From the NCBI GenBank assembly GCA_948567375.1, contig OX419757.1, positions 44,454,001 through 44,518,000 of the forward strand: a DNA stretch of 64,000 bases, written 5' to 3'. Source of the stretch: Lunularia cruciata (taxonomy: Eukaryota > Streptophyta > Marchantiopsida > Lunulariales > Lunulariaceae). Made by a program: the position numbers and the translations under genes. Shown here one piece after another: positions 22,618-33,774 of this stretch; within the stretch, counting starts at the first letter, position 1, and the number at the start of each line of letters is the position of its first letter. The notes below the pieces were generated by a model. The model worked only from the letters and a program-made list of their open reading frames with translations. It did not search any database and had not been told where the DNA came from.

Positions 22618-23567
22618 TTTTTGGTTCCGTTGGACCTCTCTAGAAGGTAAGATAATGTTCCATGTTCAATTTTACATTAAGAGAAGGAGGCTATGAGAGC
22701 TCACTTGGAGAGAACATTAGGGGAGGAGAAAGCTGAACTTATATTAAAGAACCAAGACCCATTTTTATACCCTGTAGTTCATTATGATGTCTTTGAGGTG
22801 ATTTTGTACATCTTGTACACTTGAGAGAATTTGGAGAGATTGTGTGAGGTGGATCGCATATTTTGGAGGTTAACGTGATTTTGGGCAAAATCTCAAGTTT
22901 TAGATCTGGATTGAAATTTCTACACATGATAGCTTGGGTTATTCTTCATGTAGCATTATTATGAGAGTTACAATGCGCATTGGGCTAGAGTTTTTTGAAA
23001 GTTGATAGGGTAAAATGAGTCCTGCAACTGCATGCTCTCAGGAAAATTGTAAAGGGTATGCCATTTACTCAATTTTTTAGTGGTTTGTTGTGAAACTTTT
23101 TGATAAATTTTAGTGCATTATATCCTACCTTTTGACAGAATAATTAGAGAGAGATCATTCTTGCATAGGGAGTAATGAGTATTTAAAGTGAAGGGGGTGG
23201 TTTTCAGACCAAATCTGAAATATGTGTGCTGAATAGAAAGGTGCTTAGGCCAAATGGCACAATAAGAAGATCTGAAATTTTGCAAGGAGGAACACTTTGG
23301 AGTTGTAATCAAGTGTGCAAAATTTCAGTGGATTAAAACATACCAATTGAGAGATTTGAGTGACATTGTGAGGAAGGGTCAATTCTGTAGAGTTTAAATC
23401 TCATGCATGAGGAGTGTGAGAGCAACAAAAAGTATGTTTGAATGTCTAGACTCATCTTGGGAACAGGGAAGGTAACCAAGAATGGAAATTGAGGCTATGC
23501 AAGGTTCTACAAGGGTTTGAGGTGATTGTAGGGGTGGATTTGAGGAAAAGAGAGTTTAGAATAGAAT
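22618..23567 (+). other. Unassigned sequence after D LTR copy 2
   Basis: This is AT-rich, non-coding sequence between a D LTR end and a zinc-knuckle ORF. By position it could be the leader and early gag of a D-family relative, but I find no coding similarity to the D-family gag at 37.9 kb. Confidence 0.35.
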
Positions 23568-23936
23568 TTGAAGAGTGTTGAGAGGATCCAAAAACCTACA
23601 CCACTTGGAAGAAAGGGTGAGTCTAAGTGCTTTCTATGTAGAAAGAAGGGACATAAGGCAAGTTCATGTCCATTGACTTTTGAAAGCAATAAATTGAGGA
23701 AAATAGGAGGCTTACTTGACTTGGGTTTGCATGTTGGACCTTCTTCCCCAAGATTAGGAGGGAGAAGATCTAAGACCAAGGAGTTGTGTGAGGTTTGTGG
23801 AGTGGAAGGACTTCCAAAAGGACATGAGTGTAGTGAACTTAAAGTATTTTTGGAGACTTTGGTGAAGGATCTTGGAGAGAGTTTTAGTACAACTACAGAA
23901 ATACTATCACCTTCATTAGCTAGTTCTCAAGATTAG
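23568..23936 (+). CDS. Small ORF with zinc knuckle, possible gag fragment
   Basis: The frame opens just after an in-frame TAG and begins with TTG, so no true start is visible. It carries a canonical CCHC zinc knuckle, CFLCRKKGHKASSC (C-X2-C-X4-H-X4-C), and about 50 residues later a second cluster, CEVCGVEGLPKGHEC, with non-standard spacing. Such knuckles bind nucleic acid and are typical of retroelement Gag proteins. The position between a D LTR and a P LTR supports a retroelement origin. It may equally be the end of a larger broken reading frame. Confidence 0.4.
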   Translation: MKSVERIQKPTPLGRKGESKCFLCRKKGHKASSCPLTFESNKLRKIGGLLDLGLHVGPSSPRLGGRRSKTKELCEVCGVEGLPKGHECSELKVFLETLVKDLGESFSTTTEILSPSLASSQD

Positions 23937-24011
23937 TGATGGAGATAATCTTTCAACTTATGGATAAACTATCCATGAGAGTTTGATTAATATGCACTCT
24001 AGGATTTGATG

Positions 24012-25370
24012 TGTCATGCCATTTGTAGTTCCACATCTAGTTGCTTGGACACTAGAGTTCCAGTGATAGTAGTTAGAGTTATTCTAGTAGTTTCTCAGGG
24101 ACTACTTTCCGACAGTCTGATTTGGTGTTCGGGGTACTGACTTCACGGTGGGGCCCACCGTCACTTTGCACCGTTCGCACCATCGAGTGTGCCGTCAGCG
24201 GGACCATTAGGGTTCCGATGCTAGCTCGAGTCCAGGGGGGTATAGTTTTGAAGTGAGCTCCAGAGAGCTCACTTCTCTGATGTTGAGCCTTCGAGTTCCT
24301 AGCTATGGTGGACAGAGGCCGGCGAGCGTCACCTGGATTCTCTATGCTTGAGAGGGTGTGGCTTGACTGTAATCAGTGCCCAATTGTTGGCAGTTTATAG
24401 AGTGACAGATCAAGTATTGATCTGAGTTGACTTGAGTTGAAAGTGTTAAGCAATCTGATTACATCAAAGAAGTGAAGTCAGGGGGAAATCGGGTGCAGGA
24501 ACGTTGAGTGTTGGTGGTATCTCCAAGCTCGGTGGATCGTGGTAGCTCAATTCAGGTTCTGTGTTTCCCTAGTGTGCATAAGCTCGTTCAGTTGATGCAG
24601 ATTTGGCAGTTAGGCGGATGGTGTACGGAAGCGCTGGTCAAATTTCAAGCAAAGAAGGAGCAATTTTCAAGCAGTGTTGTGATTTTGAGCTCAAGAGGTG
24701 AAAGCAGGACCAATTTGCTGCGAGTTGGGCACAGAAAGTGAAATTGAAGGTGGAGTTGGGAAGCTCTTCTCATGAAATTGTGATTTGGAAAAACCTGTTT
24801 TGTCAATTTGGCTCGAGTGGAAAGTTAGCGGGGGATTTGGCAGACATCCATCTTTAGGGTTTACGTCAGATTTTACGTCAGATTTTGGGCCAGAATTGGA
24901 GGAGTTTTGCTGTTTGGCCAGATTTGGAGAAGTTTTGCTAGTTTGGAGGAGTTTTGCAGATTTGGAGAAGTTTTGCCAATTTTGGAGGAGGTTCGAAGTG
25001 GCAACAAGAAAGGCCTTATTTGGCTGAATTTTGGCGTTTCGAGGCATAGGGCTATGGGCTATGAGAGGCTACGAAGGCCTAGAAGGGCCAGCAAGCCAAC
25101 TTGCTGGCGTGAGGCTAGCTAGTTTAGTGTAGATCTTGGTCATTGGTTGGCAAAATCTGCCTTTCTTGCTAGATTGTGCGTAATAGGGTTTGACCCCTAG
25201 ATCTCTTGTTCCTAGACTGGTGCCCTAGCCAACAGGTCCACCCTCACTTGTTGTCCTAGTGACTGCGCCACTGTTATCTATACACATGTAGCTTGGGCTA
25301 GGAGAGGCAGTTTGATCCCATTCTTGGTGATCCTGGTAGCTTAGGACTTAGATACAAACTGCTCTTATGT
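24012..25370 (+). mobile_element. Family P gypsy copy 2: 5' LTR and leader
   Basis: It starts TGTCATGCCATTTG after non-P sequence and matches P copy 1 (13,319) and P piece 3 (37,180). The right limit of the LTR is uncertain; ttatgtca near 25,368 followed closely by tggtggcagagtc could be an LTR end plus a primer-binding site, and P copy 1 keeps a similar pair. Part of this segment (about 25,130-25,360) has no match in copy 1. Confidence 0.65.
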
Positions 25371-25907
25371 CAAATGCCAAATGGTGGCAGAGTCAGTCCC
25401 GTGTTGTGTTATGAGATGGAGGGTTTTCGTTTAGATTTCTTGTGATTGGATCCCCTCCATTCTCTACTTCCTGTTTGTGCACCACGTTTGTGTGAGGTGC
25501 CCTGACTTTTGAGCGTTGGTACTCTGGTGTGCTCCCGATGGTGAGGCTGGAGTGATGACCAGTCAGACTACCTGTGTTTCTCTCCGGTGAGGTAGGAAGT
25601 GATGACCTGCAGACCGTGAGAGTGCGTGTTATGATGGCAGGTTACAGGTTGCCCTTCCCCTAGTGTAGTTATCTTGGTTAGAGTTACATTAGTGGGTGGT
25701 GTTTAGTTGGTGTTGGCACGTGGTGGTGTTGGCACTTGGTGGGGTACTTGCGGTTGCGACTTGCGGTTGCAGTTGGTGGTTCGGGTTTGCTGTTGCAGTT
25801 ACGTGGTCACGACGGAGTTCTTTGGAGATTCTAGAGGAGTTAGCCCTGCAGTACGCAGTGGGTTTACTCGGAGTGGTGCTCGGTATCAGCCTGTATCTTA
25901 GGTCCCA

Positions 25908-27324
25908 GTGAGGGAGGAGATTGACTCTGAGTTGGAGTTTGACACAAGAGCTGATTTAGTTGAGAGTGCACTTGGTGTGTCCGCACCGCTGTTGTGGGAC
26001 ATGGACAAGATTTATGGAGCCTCCAAAGGCCCTAGGCATTACTCTGGTACAATGGGTACCATTGAGTTGAATGACTTCATCCAGGGGTTTGATAGTTGGT
26101 ATGATCTGCAGCAGATGTGGAACCCGACTTTGTTCACACCCTTCATGGCATGGAAGGGGTTGTTTCAGCACTTGGAGGGTCCGCCGATGGACGACTACCA
26201 TGAGTTCAAGAGAGCTCATTTGGAGGAGATTGAGTTATGGAGACAATATTTGTCTCCACACTATGTCTTCATCACTTCAGGCTCGGTGGCTAGGAGTAGA
26301 TCGGCTGTACCCACGAGTTCTAGCTCAAGTAGTGTTGGTGGAGCTAGTGGAGGTGTACTAGCTGGAGATAGTGCTACTACGAGTGGAGGTACCACTGCAG
26401 GAGGTGGTGTGGTACCGGGGTTTAACCCCATGGTTGAGTTCTTCCTATGTTTGAGGCAGAACTACCAAGGAGTGCGGACTGACAAGCTGAGGAGCTTGCA
26501 GGAGTTCCAGCGGAAGGATGGAGAGAGCCTACGCGAGGCATATACTCGCATGAGGCGGCTGATCAGTTTCACTCAGGGAGTTACTAAGGCCCAGGCAGTC
26601 CAGTTTTGGTATGGGATACTGGACAGGGAGTTGCGATGTAGAGTTCGTGATGCTACGTTGTTGCATGCTACTTCACCCACTTTGGCAGTAGTCTTTGGTT
26701 TGGCTGAGCATATTGAGCTCAACATGGTGGAGGAGAGAGTGGTGACATCTGGATTTGGTAGGGAGACCTCATCCACGGCTATGACTTCTTCTAGAGTGCA
26801 ACAGAGTGCACCATGCCCAGTTGGTTTTTGAGGACAGGGTGGACAGCCCAGATCCTATGGAGCGAGTGGAGGGCCTAGTGGAGTTAGACCCTTACCCTCA
26901 TTTTTGGGTCAGCAGCAACCAGTGAGTGGTGGTGTTGCTTGTTGGACTTGTGGTGGACCTCACCATAGGAGAGAGTGTACTCAGGGCAGCGGACCTGATA
27001 CCTTTGGTGCATCATAGCCAGCACAGAGGCAGTGTGAGCACTGCCACAGATTTGGTCACACTAGTGACCGGTGTTTTGACCTACACCCGGAGTTACGGAG
27101 TGGTAGGGCTGGTATGGCAGGTAGTAGAGGAGCTCCAGTTCATGGAGGACTAGGTGGTAGAGGTGGTGGTAGAGGATCTACACCTAGTAGGGGTGCAGTA
27201 CCTGCCCTTACTTCTGACACAGCTATGGCTACTCGGATTGAGCAGTTGGAGCAGAGATTGGCTAGTATGGCTATTGCTCAGAGGAGATCAGATTCGGGTG
27301 CTGAGGCTTCCACCTCATATGCGG
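25908..27324 (+). pseudogene. gag of family P gypsy (copy 2)
   Basis: One frame runs through with two nonsense codons (26,829 and about 27,014). Order: N-terminal region with WDMDKIYGASKG; a Ser/Gly-rich spacer (residues 125-165); a retrotransposon-gag core around LRSLQEFQRKDGESLREAYT (about 190-260); then two zinc knuckles, CWTCGGPHHRREC (C-X2-C-X3-H-X4-C) and CEHCHRFGHTSDRC (C-X2-C-X4-H-X4-C); and a Gly/Arg-rich tail with a short coiled coil. The visible frame opens from GTG after a TAG, so the true start is unclear; the first ATG is near 25,998. The frame ends at the junction with the truncated LTR of the next element, and the protease and RT of P are missing. Confidence 0.75.
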
Positions 27325-27838
27325 GTGAAGGATAGGAATTTTCGAAATGTGAAAGGAGTCTTGAAGGGCTGAAGGCTTTTGGAGATGCCTTAGGACTGTG
27401 TTTTGGACCAGGATAGGAAATTTCGAAATGTGAAATGAGTCTTGGAAGCAGATTTGTGTTATGAATTGTGACTAGAGTTGAGGAAACTCCATTCTAGGAT
27501 CTCTCAGTCTGGTCTAGGTGAAAAGCATAATTAAATGATCTGAGTGCCGGATTTATGTTCAGTTAGATCACTCAATTGTTGTTTATTTTATTTTATCAAA
27601 GGGCCACCGGACCTAGGTCTATGAACTGCTAGATCCCGAACCATAGCTTGAACCTGACGAGAAAATAGGATATGAGACCAAGCAGAGGTAGAAACCATAA
27701 CACCAGCCTCGCATGACAAGATTGGTTTTACGAAAGTCAAGGATAAAACAAAACCTTCAGGGTGAGTCAACCTCAGGAAACTAAGCACAAGCAGCCATGT
27801 GCTCGGCGCACTCTCAAGACCAAACGTTCCCCACGACA
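27325..27838 (+). repeat. 5' LTR, 3' portion only
   Basis: It matches the last 500 bases of the 3' LTR (about 35,190-35,692) and ends ACGACA. It begins inside the internal tandem array of the LTR, keeping only about one 80-base unit. The missing 1.4 kb includes the TGTCGT start. Confidence 0.9.
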
Positions 27839-27842
27839 TAAG

Positions 27843-27860
27843 TGGCGACCATGCTGGGGA
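27843..27860 (+). promoter_or_regulatory. Primer-binding site
   Basis: The sequence tggcgaccatgctgggga lies four bases after the 5' LTR end. Its layout (TGGCG, variable middle, CTGGGGA) is that of tRNA-complementary priming sites common in plant LTR elements. I cannot name the tRNA with certainty. Confidence 0.65.
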
Positions 27861-27967
27861 ATCTTGAGGCTTGTGCTTAGAGGTTACGACTAGTTGGAGT
27901 TGGGGAAGGGAACAAGGACAGATTGGACTGATCTAAGTGGACAGGAGTGAGCTGTGCTGAGGTAGAG

Positions 27968-28858
27968 ATGGGCCCAGAGGCTTCATCTTCAGCTATGACA
28001 AGGGAACAGGAGATCTCACTAATTGTCATGGCAACCATGAGAGCCATGAAGGATCAAGACGAAGAAAGAGACAAGTTGAGAGCGCAGTCTTCACAAGTCA
28101 CGAAGTGTTTGCGCCCTGTGGTAGATCAGCAAGGGGAATTTGATGGTAAGGATGTGACCAAGTACCTGAAGGTCTACTGGAGAGAGGTTAAGCTTCATGA
28201 TCTGGATGAGAACATTGCCATTGCTAGGTTTCCTACGTTGGCTGAGCTCGAAATCAGGAGGGTGGTTGAGGGCTTGGTGAGAGGGGCGGAGACATGGGAG
28301 GAGTTCTCCCAGATGATGAAAGAGGAATTCTTGCTGCAGGATGCAGATCGGGTCACCCAGGCCATGTTCTTGGATTGGGTGAACGATAGGAGTAAAAACT
28401 TGGGCCCTCAAGATCTCCTAAGAGAGTTTAACAAGAGACTGGGGCATCTGTCAGCTTGTGAAGCTGAGGCCATTAGACTATAGAGGTCTAACTACTTTCT
28501 ATGAGCTGCGGATAGTCGTTTGCGGGATGAGTTGGAGTATGCACTCGATTTGCTCCAGCCTGATCGGTTGGGAGCGGTAGAGTGGGGAAAGATTGAGGAG
28601 GCGGTTGTCTGGGTAAGCCGTAGGCGGAGGCAGAGAGAGCTAGATGAAAAAGCAATAGCCAAAGCGCCTATTCGGAGTAATGTGGTTGGGTCCGGGAGAG
28701 GGAAGGAGGGGCAGCGAGTGAGTGAGATGCCCAAAGAAGGAGCAGTAGATGAGATCTCGCGATTGATGGAGGGGTTGAAGATTCTGACCACCAAGGTCGA
28801 CCAGTTGCAGAGTGGGAGTAGCACTGCAAGGACAGATGGAGAGAGGAGGCAACCCTAA
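27968..28858 (+). pseudogene. gag of the young gypsy element
   Basis: One frame from ATG 27,968 has in-frame stops at 28,481 (TAG), 28,500 (TGA) and 28,856 (TAA), and then continues in the same frame into the zinc knuckle and protease. The core (VTKYLKVYWREVKLHDL to FNKRLGHLSACEAEAI) has the helical pattern of a gypsy capsid. The stops make Gag non-functional unless read through; their number favours decay. Confidence 0.7.
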
Positions 28859-30306
28859 GGGTGCATGTGGTGTGACAGTAAGAGTCATGCAAAAAGGGAC
28901 TGCCAAGAGCTATCAGAAGCAGTACGCAAACAGTGGGTGAAGTTTGTTGGAGAACCCGGGATGAAGAAGATAGCCTTCTATGATACTGGGGAGCCAATAC
29001 CGCTAAACGGTAACAGGGGAGGGATGAAGGCTCTGCTGCAAAGACACATGGGCAAACGTGAAGTAAGTATGGCAGTCGCTGCATTTGAGCCTGGTGTGTA
29101 TAGTGCAATGAGTGAAGTGAATAATTGTGCAGACCTAGGAGAAGTTGAGAAGAAGAGACTAGCAGAGCAGGTCCGGAGGAAATCAGGGTGGGATGTGCCG
29201 GTGGTAATAACTGCCATCACTGCTGAAGTTGGTGCCACTTGGGATGCTATGGTGGAAGAGAAACGAAAATCTGATCAACGGGTAGATAGTGAAGGGCAGC
29301 CAAGGGAAAAGCAACAGCGAGTGGAACCGGAGAGGAGGCAGGTTAGAAGGAAAGAGGTGCAGTTCAGTGATGCACAAAAGAGCAGGGATCAGAATTTGGG
29401 CGTTGGAGAAGAGTCACGGATGGACATAGAAGGGGCAGCGAACCAGAAGCCGGGAGAGAGATCTCCTAGGAAGGGGTCGGGTTGGCTGTTGAGCCGGGAC
29501 ATAGAAATGGAACTGGATCCGCAAGAGATTGCCAAAAAGTTCTGGAAACAGGAGGTGAGGGGTTTCACAAACAAAGAGTTCTTTGGTAGCTTGAGGAAGG
29601 ATGTGCAGGACCTTATCCTTGTCAAGGCAAAGAAGAAACAATTCTACAAGGAAGGACCGCACACATCCTTGTTGTACGAGGACGAGAGTGAGGCTGAAGG
29701 AGAGGTGGGGACTTTCGGGCTTGAGCTTGAACAGGAAAAACCAGAGGATGAGACCCGAGAAGCACGTGTCTATGATGCTGCTCTTGAGGATGAGAAGTCA
29801 TTTGTGCCCTTGTCAGAGGAGGTTCAAGACTCTTTTTGGGCGAGAAGTTGCAGCGAGTGTGAGATCGAGATACAAGGAGTGAAAGCACCGGTGAGAGCGC
29901 TGATTGATTCCGGATCTGAAGTCAATCTCGTGTCAAAGGCGGTCTATGATGAAGGGCGATGGAAGGTGGATCATGACATTGATTGGAAGGTAAACTCAGT
30001 GAATAGAACCAGAAATGCATTGTGGGAGCTTGTCCGGATGTCAAAATCAAGAAAGGGAATGTGGTAGAGCCTATTAATGTGTTCGTGCATGATACCTTGC
30101 CCTACCCAGTGATCCTAGGACAGCCCTTCATTACTCAGTTTAGAATGGAGAGCAAAGTTCTGAATGATGGGACTCATGTGGCGAAGGTTAGAAGTCAGAA
30201 TGGGACAAGAATAGTGCAATTCCCTACTGTGTTGCCGGGCAGCGACAGGAACAGGAGAGAGTTAAGGGATCCAGAAAAGCCTACTGGAAGGTGGGGTTTC
30301 CACTAG
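28859..30306 (+). pseudogene. Zinc knuckle and aspartic protease region
   Basis: It starts with the knuckle CMWCDSKSHAKRDC (C-X2-C-X4-H-X4-C). A 300-residue charged linker follows, then the retropepsin active-site loop ALIDSGSEVNLVS near 29,900. A one-base frameshift near 30,018 separates this from the second half of the protease (YPVILGQPFITQF in the frame 30,022-30,306), which carries the usual ILGxPF motif. Another shift occurs near 30,290. The catalytic DSG is intact, but the enzyme cannot be made as one chain here. Confidence 0.75.
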
Positions 30307-30947
30307 GCATCTTGTCAAAGAAGGTGGGGAGACAAGGCGCCCTATGCTACATTCCACCGCAAGAGATCAGTGAGGAGGACTGTTTTGATAGGACCTATGT
30401 GGGAATCCAGAGTGGTAGAACTGTTTGCTTTGCACATGTAGGGAGTACCATGGGAATTTTGCAGAAGAGAATGAAAAGGAAAGAGAGAGTTCTGAAAACA
30501 GCAAGGGAAATGGATGATAGCGAGACTATCATTGGATTGTTGGAGGATTGGGGAGAAGGTAGGGCAGTCCAGAAGGTGATCAGAGCAATGGAGAAAGGAA
30601 AACCCGTGATTGAGATAGGAAAGGAGCTTCATGAAACACTTTCAAAGTTGGTTCATGAAGTGAGATGTGACACTAAGTACAAAACAGTGGACAAAAAGGT
30701 TCGTCCTATTGCTGTCCCATTGCCATTGGATGCTTCTGATTTGATGCGTAGGACCAGAGAGGAACCGAGACTGAGGCAGGAAAAGGATATTGGTCATTCG
30801 TTTACTAAAGAGACCTTGGATGAGCTTACAGTCGGAGGGGATGGATTGCTCACAGAAGTTGAGCACCGTGCATTCAAGGAAATGATTGGGAAGTGCGGGA
30901 AGGCTTTTGCTTTCACGATCGAGGAGATTGGGTGTGTGAACCCGTAG
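30291..30947 (+). pseudogene. Protease-RT linker region
   Basis: This 218-codon frame shares its reading frame with the pol ORF and is separated from it only by a TAG at 30,945. It lacks named motifs except the lead-in to RT (acidic, TVGGDGLLTEVEHRAFKEM). It is probably the N-terminal extension of the same polyprotein. Confidence 0.6.
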
Positions 30948-30959
30948 GAAATCACACCG

Positions 30960-33713
30960 ATGATAATTTTCACAGTTCCCCATGTACCGTGGGATCTGAG
31001 GCCAATACCAGTGCCAAAGGCGCTTCTGCCCCAGCTGACAGAACTACTGAAGGAGAAAGTTCAGGCAAAGATTTTAGAACCTTCAGAAGCGCCATACTCA
31101 AATCGTTGGTTTACCGTCCGGAAGAAGAATGGTAAGTTGCGGTTCATACAGGATATGCAACCGCCAAATAAGGTAACAATCCGGAATTCTGGTGTTGGAC
31201 CGGCTGTGGATGAGTTTGCTGAGGAGTTTGCAGGGAGGGCAATCTATTCTATAGGAGATTTGTATTCAGGTTATGATCAGTTTCAGCTTGCTGAAGGGAG
31301 CCAGGACATAACCACGATGCAAACACCATTAGGGCTGATGCGTATGTGCACTCTCCCAATGGAGGCTACTAACTCTGTGGCGCATATGCAAAGCGCTATG
31401 AATCAAATTCTGCAGTCTTTTATCCCTGAGAAAACCCGTCCATTCTTGGATGATATACCTGTCAAAGGCTGCACAGAGAGTGAGAAAGATGAAACTTTGG
31501 TGGATGGAGGTATTAGGAGGTTTGTCATGGATCATATTCAAGATGTGGAGGCGATATTGAGAAGGTTGATGGAAGCGGGGGTGACTCTCTTTGGAGAGAA
31601 GTCGGCATTTGGACTTGGAGAAATCCTTGTGGTGGGACACCTGTGTGGCTCGTATGGAAGGAAGCCAAATCCGGAAAAGGTGGACATAATAGGGAAGATC
31701 AAGGACTGTTCCTCAGTTCAGGAGGTAAGAAGGTTCTTAGGGGCATGCGTTTTCTACCGTATATGGATTCCGCACTTTGGTCATGTTGCAGAGCCGCTCT
31801 ACCAGCTTTTGAGGAAAAGGATCAGGTTTGTTTGGAGATTGGAACATTCGGTTGCTATGGCAAAACTGAAGAAAGCGCTGCAGAACCCACCTGTGCTCCA
31901 CCCGCTTGACTACCGCTGTGGACGACCAATTATAGTTACGGTTGACTCAAGTCCCTATGCTGCTGGTTGGGCTGTGGGCCATGACGACGAGAATGGCAAC
32001 AGATTTGCAGCAAGGTTTGGAGCAAGGATCTTCACGGAACGGCAACAGAGGTACCCTCAGATCAAACGGGAATTGTGGGGTGCCAAGATAGCACTAAGAC
32101 AGGATAGAAATTGCCTAATAGGGACCTATGTCATCCTAGAGACAGATTGCTTGCCGCTGCTTGGAATGGTTGCCAACTGTGACACTCCAGACATTGCCAT
32201 GTTGCGATGGATAGCGTTCATTTGGATGTTTAATCCAGAGCTAAGGTACATAGCTGGGAAGGACAATCCGGTAGCTGATATGTTGTCTAGAGCATGTTAT
32301 GAAGGAGCTGAAAATGATTGTATGGTGGATGTGCATGAGCTGGACTTGAACTTACCCTTTAGAGAAGAACTATATAAGGATGATCTTCTGGCTATTGGGA
32401 AGTATCTTAGTTCTCTAGAGAAGAACTCCGAATGGACCAGGGAGGAGTTTGAGAAGATAAGAAGGAGATCGGGAAAATTCTTGTTGAAGGACGGGTATCT
32501 TTGGCGAAGACCCAAGGGCAGCTCTGGAGTTCCATTGAGAGTGTTGGGAGATGAGGAGACGAAGCAGAGAGTGCTACGGGAGTCGCATGATGCGGATGCT
32601 GCCGGACACCGTGGGGTTCAGGGTACATACGAGCGCATCCGGGGTTTGTACTGGTGGCCAGGTATTTATACAGAGGTACGACGGTATGTGGAAACCTGTG
32701 AAATCTGTCAGATCTACTCCAAGGTAAGGCACAGAGATGGGTTGAAACCTACTTATCCGCTGAATCTCCATTTTCAGTGGGTTTTGGACTTGGTTCATAT
32801 GCCTTTAGGAGTCCGAGGAGCTAAATATCTAGTACTAGCTAGGGAAGACTTGTCTAATTATGTGGAAGGAAGAGCATTGTCATCTATACATACCCAACAG
32901 GTGTGTCGGTTTGTCTTAGAGGATATCATTGCCAGGCACGGATGTTTCTACCGGATGAGGGCAGATCGAGGTGAATTGGATGCAAGGGAAGCAGCTGACT
33001 TCTTTGCTAAGTTCAATATCAAGCTGAACCTGACTACTGCCTACAATCCGGAAGCCAATGGTAAGAGTGAACGAGGTCATCCGCCAATAGTGAATGCTTT
33101 GGTGAAGGCTTGCCAAGGTGAGACATACAGATGGCCTGATTTGCTGCCCTTAGCACTTATGGCTGATAGGTTAACTTGCAGCTCGGTAACTGGGATGCCA
33201 CCTACTGAGTTAGTATCAGGACACTTACCTATTATGCATGTGGAAGAGGACATCATTAGTTGGAGAACTGTTCAGTGGGGGGATAATGTGTCCACAGAGG
33301 AGTTGATAATGCGCAGGATCAAGCACTTTAACCTGACACCACAGAGAATACAAGTGGCACGCGAGAAGGTGAAGGAAGCACGGCTGAGGAACAAAGTATA
33401 CTTTGACAAGACTCACCGACTGCGACCGATGCCTATCAATGAAGGGGATTGGGTGCTGGTTTCTGATAACAGCCTAGACATACAACATTCGACCCTCAAA
33501 AAGTTTGCCCGCCGTTGGCATGGCCCATTTGTTGTTACCAAAGTTCACGTGAATGCCACCTACAGTGTGCGAGAGCTCGATGGTACTAAACATCGTCTGC
33601 CATATGCAGGAAAAAGGGTTAAACTTTTCAAGAGGCGATCAGGAGCCGAGGAGGAAAGAGATAGTGACTTCGGCTCAGGAGGGGATTTGGACGATGCCAC
33701 TGAAGAATGCTGA
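30960..33713 (+). CDS. Gypsy pol: reverse transcriptase, RNase H, integrase
   Basis: This uninterrupted 917-codon frame copies element RNA into DNA and inserts it. RT spans residues 30-250, with VRKKNGKLRFIQDMQ, YSGYDQFQL and the active-site box FLDDIPV near residue 161 (the YxDD box). RNase H spans about 320-440, with TVDSS, KRELWGAK and LETDC in order. The integrase HHCC zinc region is at about 541-585 (AGHRGVQ, CEICQ). The DDE core has LDLVHM, RADRGELD and ANGKSERGH. The C-terminus has RRWHGPFVV and ELDGTKHRL. AREDLSNYVEGRAL and FLDDIPVKG recall a gypsy lineage I associate with fungi and some plants rather than chromoviruses or Athila. All catalytic acids are visible. The ATG at 30,960 follows a stop in the same frame, so the natural protein probably began further upstream. 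Confidence 0.85.
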   Translation: MIIFTVPHVPWDLRPIPVPKALLPQLTELLKEKVQAKILEPSEAPYSNRWFTVRKKNGKLRFIQDMQPPNKVTIRNSGVGPAVDEFAEEFAGRAIYSIGDLYSGYDQFQLAEGSQDITTMQTPLGLMRMCTLPMEATNSVAHMQSAMNQILQSFIPEKTRPFLDDIPVKGCTESEKDETLVDGGIRRFVMDHIQDVEAILRRLMEAGVTLFGEKSAFGLGEILVVGHLCGSYGRKPNPEKVDIIGKIKDCSSVQEVRRFLGACVFYRIWIPHFGHVAEPLYQLLRKRIRFVWRLEHSVAMAKLKKALQNPPVLHPLDYRCGRPIIVTVDSSPYAAGWAVGHDDENGNRFAARFGARIFTERQQRYPQIKRELWGAKIALRQDRNCLIGTYVILETDCLPLLGMVANCDTPDIAMLRWIAFIWMFNPELRYIAGKDNPVADMLSRACYEGAENDCMVDVHELDLNLPFREELYKDDLLAIGKYLSSLEKNSEWTREEFEKIRRRSGKFLLKDGYLWRRPKGSSGVPLRVLGDEETKQRVLRESHDADAAGHRGVQGTYERIRGLYWWPGIYTEVRRYVETCEICQIYSKVRHRDGLKPTYPLNLHFQWVLDLVHMPLGVRGAKYLVLAREDLSNYVEGRALSSIHTQQVCRFVLEDIIARHGCFYRMRADRGELDAREAADFFAKFNIKLNLTTAYNPEANGKSERGHPPIVNALVKACQGETYRWPDLLPLALMADRLTCSSVTGMPPTELVSGHLPIMHVEEDIISWRTVQWGDNVSTEELIMRRIKHFNLTPQRIQVAREKVKEARLRNKVYFDKTHRLRPMPINEGDWVLVSDNSLDIQHSTLKKFARRWHGPFVVTKVHVNATYSVRELDGTKHRLPYAGKRVKLFKRRSGAEEERDSDFGSGGDLDDATEEC

Positions 33714-33757
33714 TATTGATCACTCTGGACTTGCTGGTGCAGACCGGTGGCTGCACA

Positions 33758-33774
33758 GGATTGGTGGGGGTGGA
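33758..33774 (+). promoter_or_regulatory. Polypurine tract
   Basis: The run ggattggtgggggtgga ends exactly where the 3' LTR begins with TGTCGT, as expected for plus-strand priming. Confidence 0.75.

Noticed and set aside
25185-25275. Possible tRNA-like stretch (gggtttgacccctag...)
   Set aside because: I could not fold a cloverleaf with T-arm and acceptor consensus; it is an extra segment in P copy 2 only.
28640-30632. Minus-strand ORFs across the young gypsy gag-protease region
   Set aside because: They lie antisense to recognised zinc-knuckle and protease motifs and have no motifs of their own.
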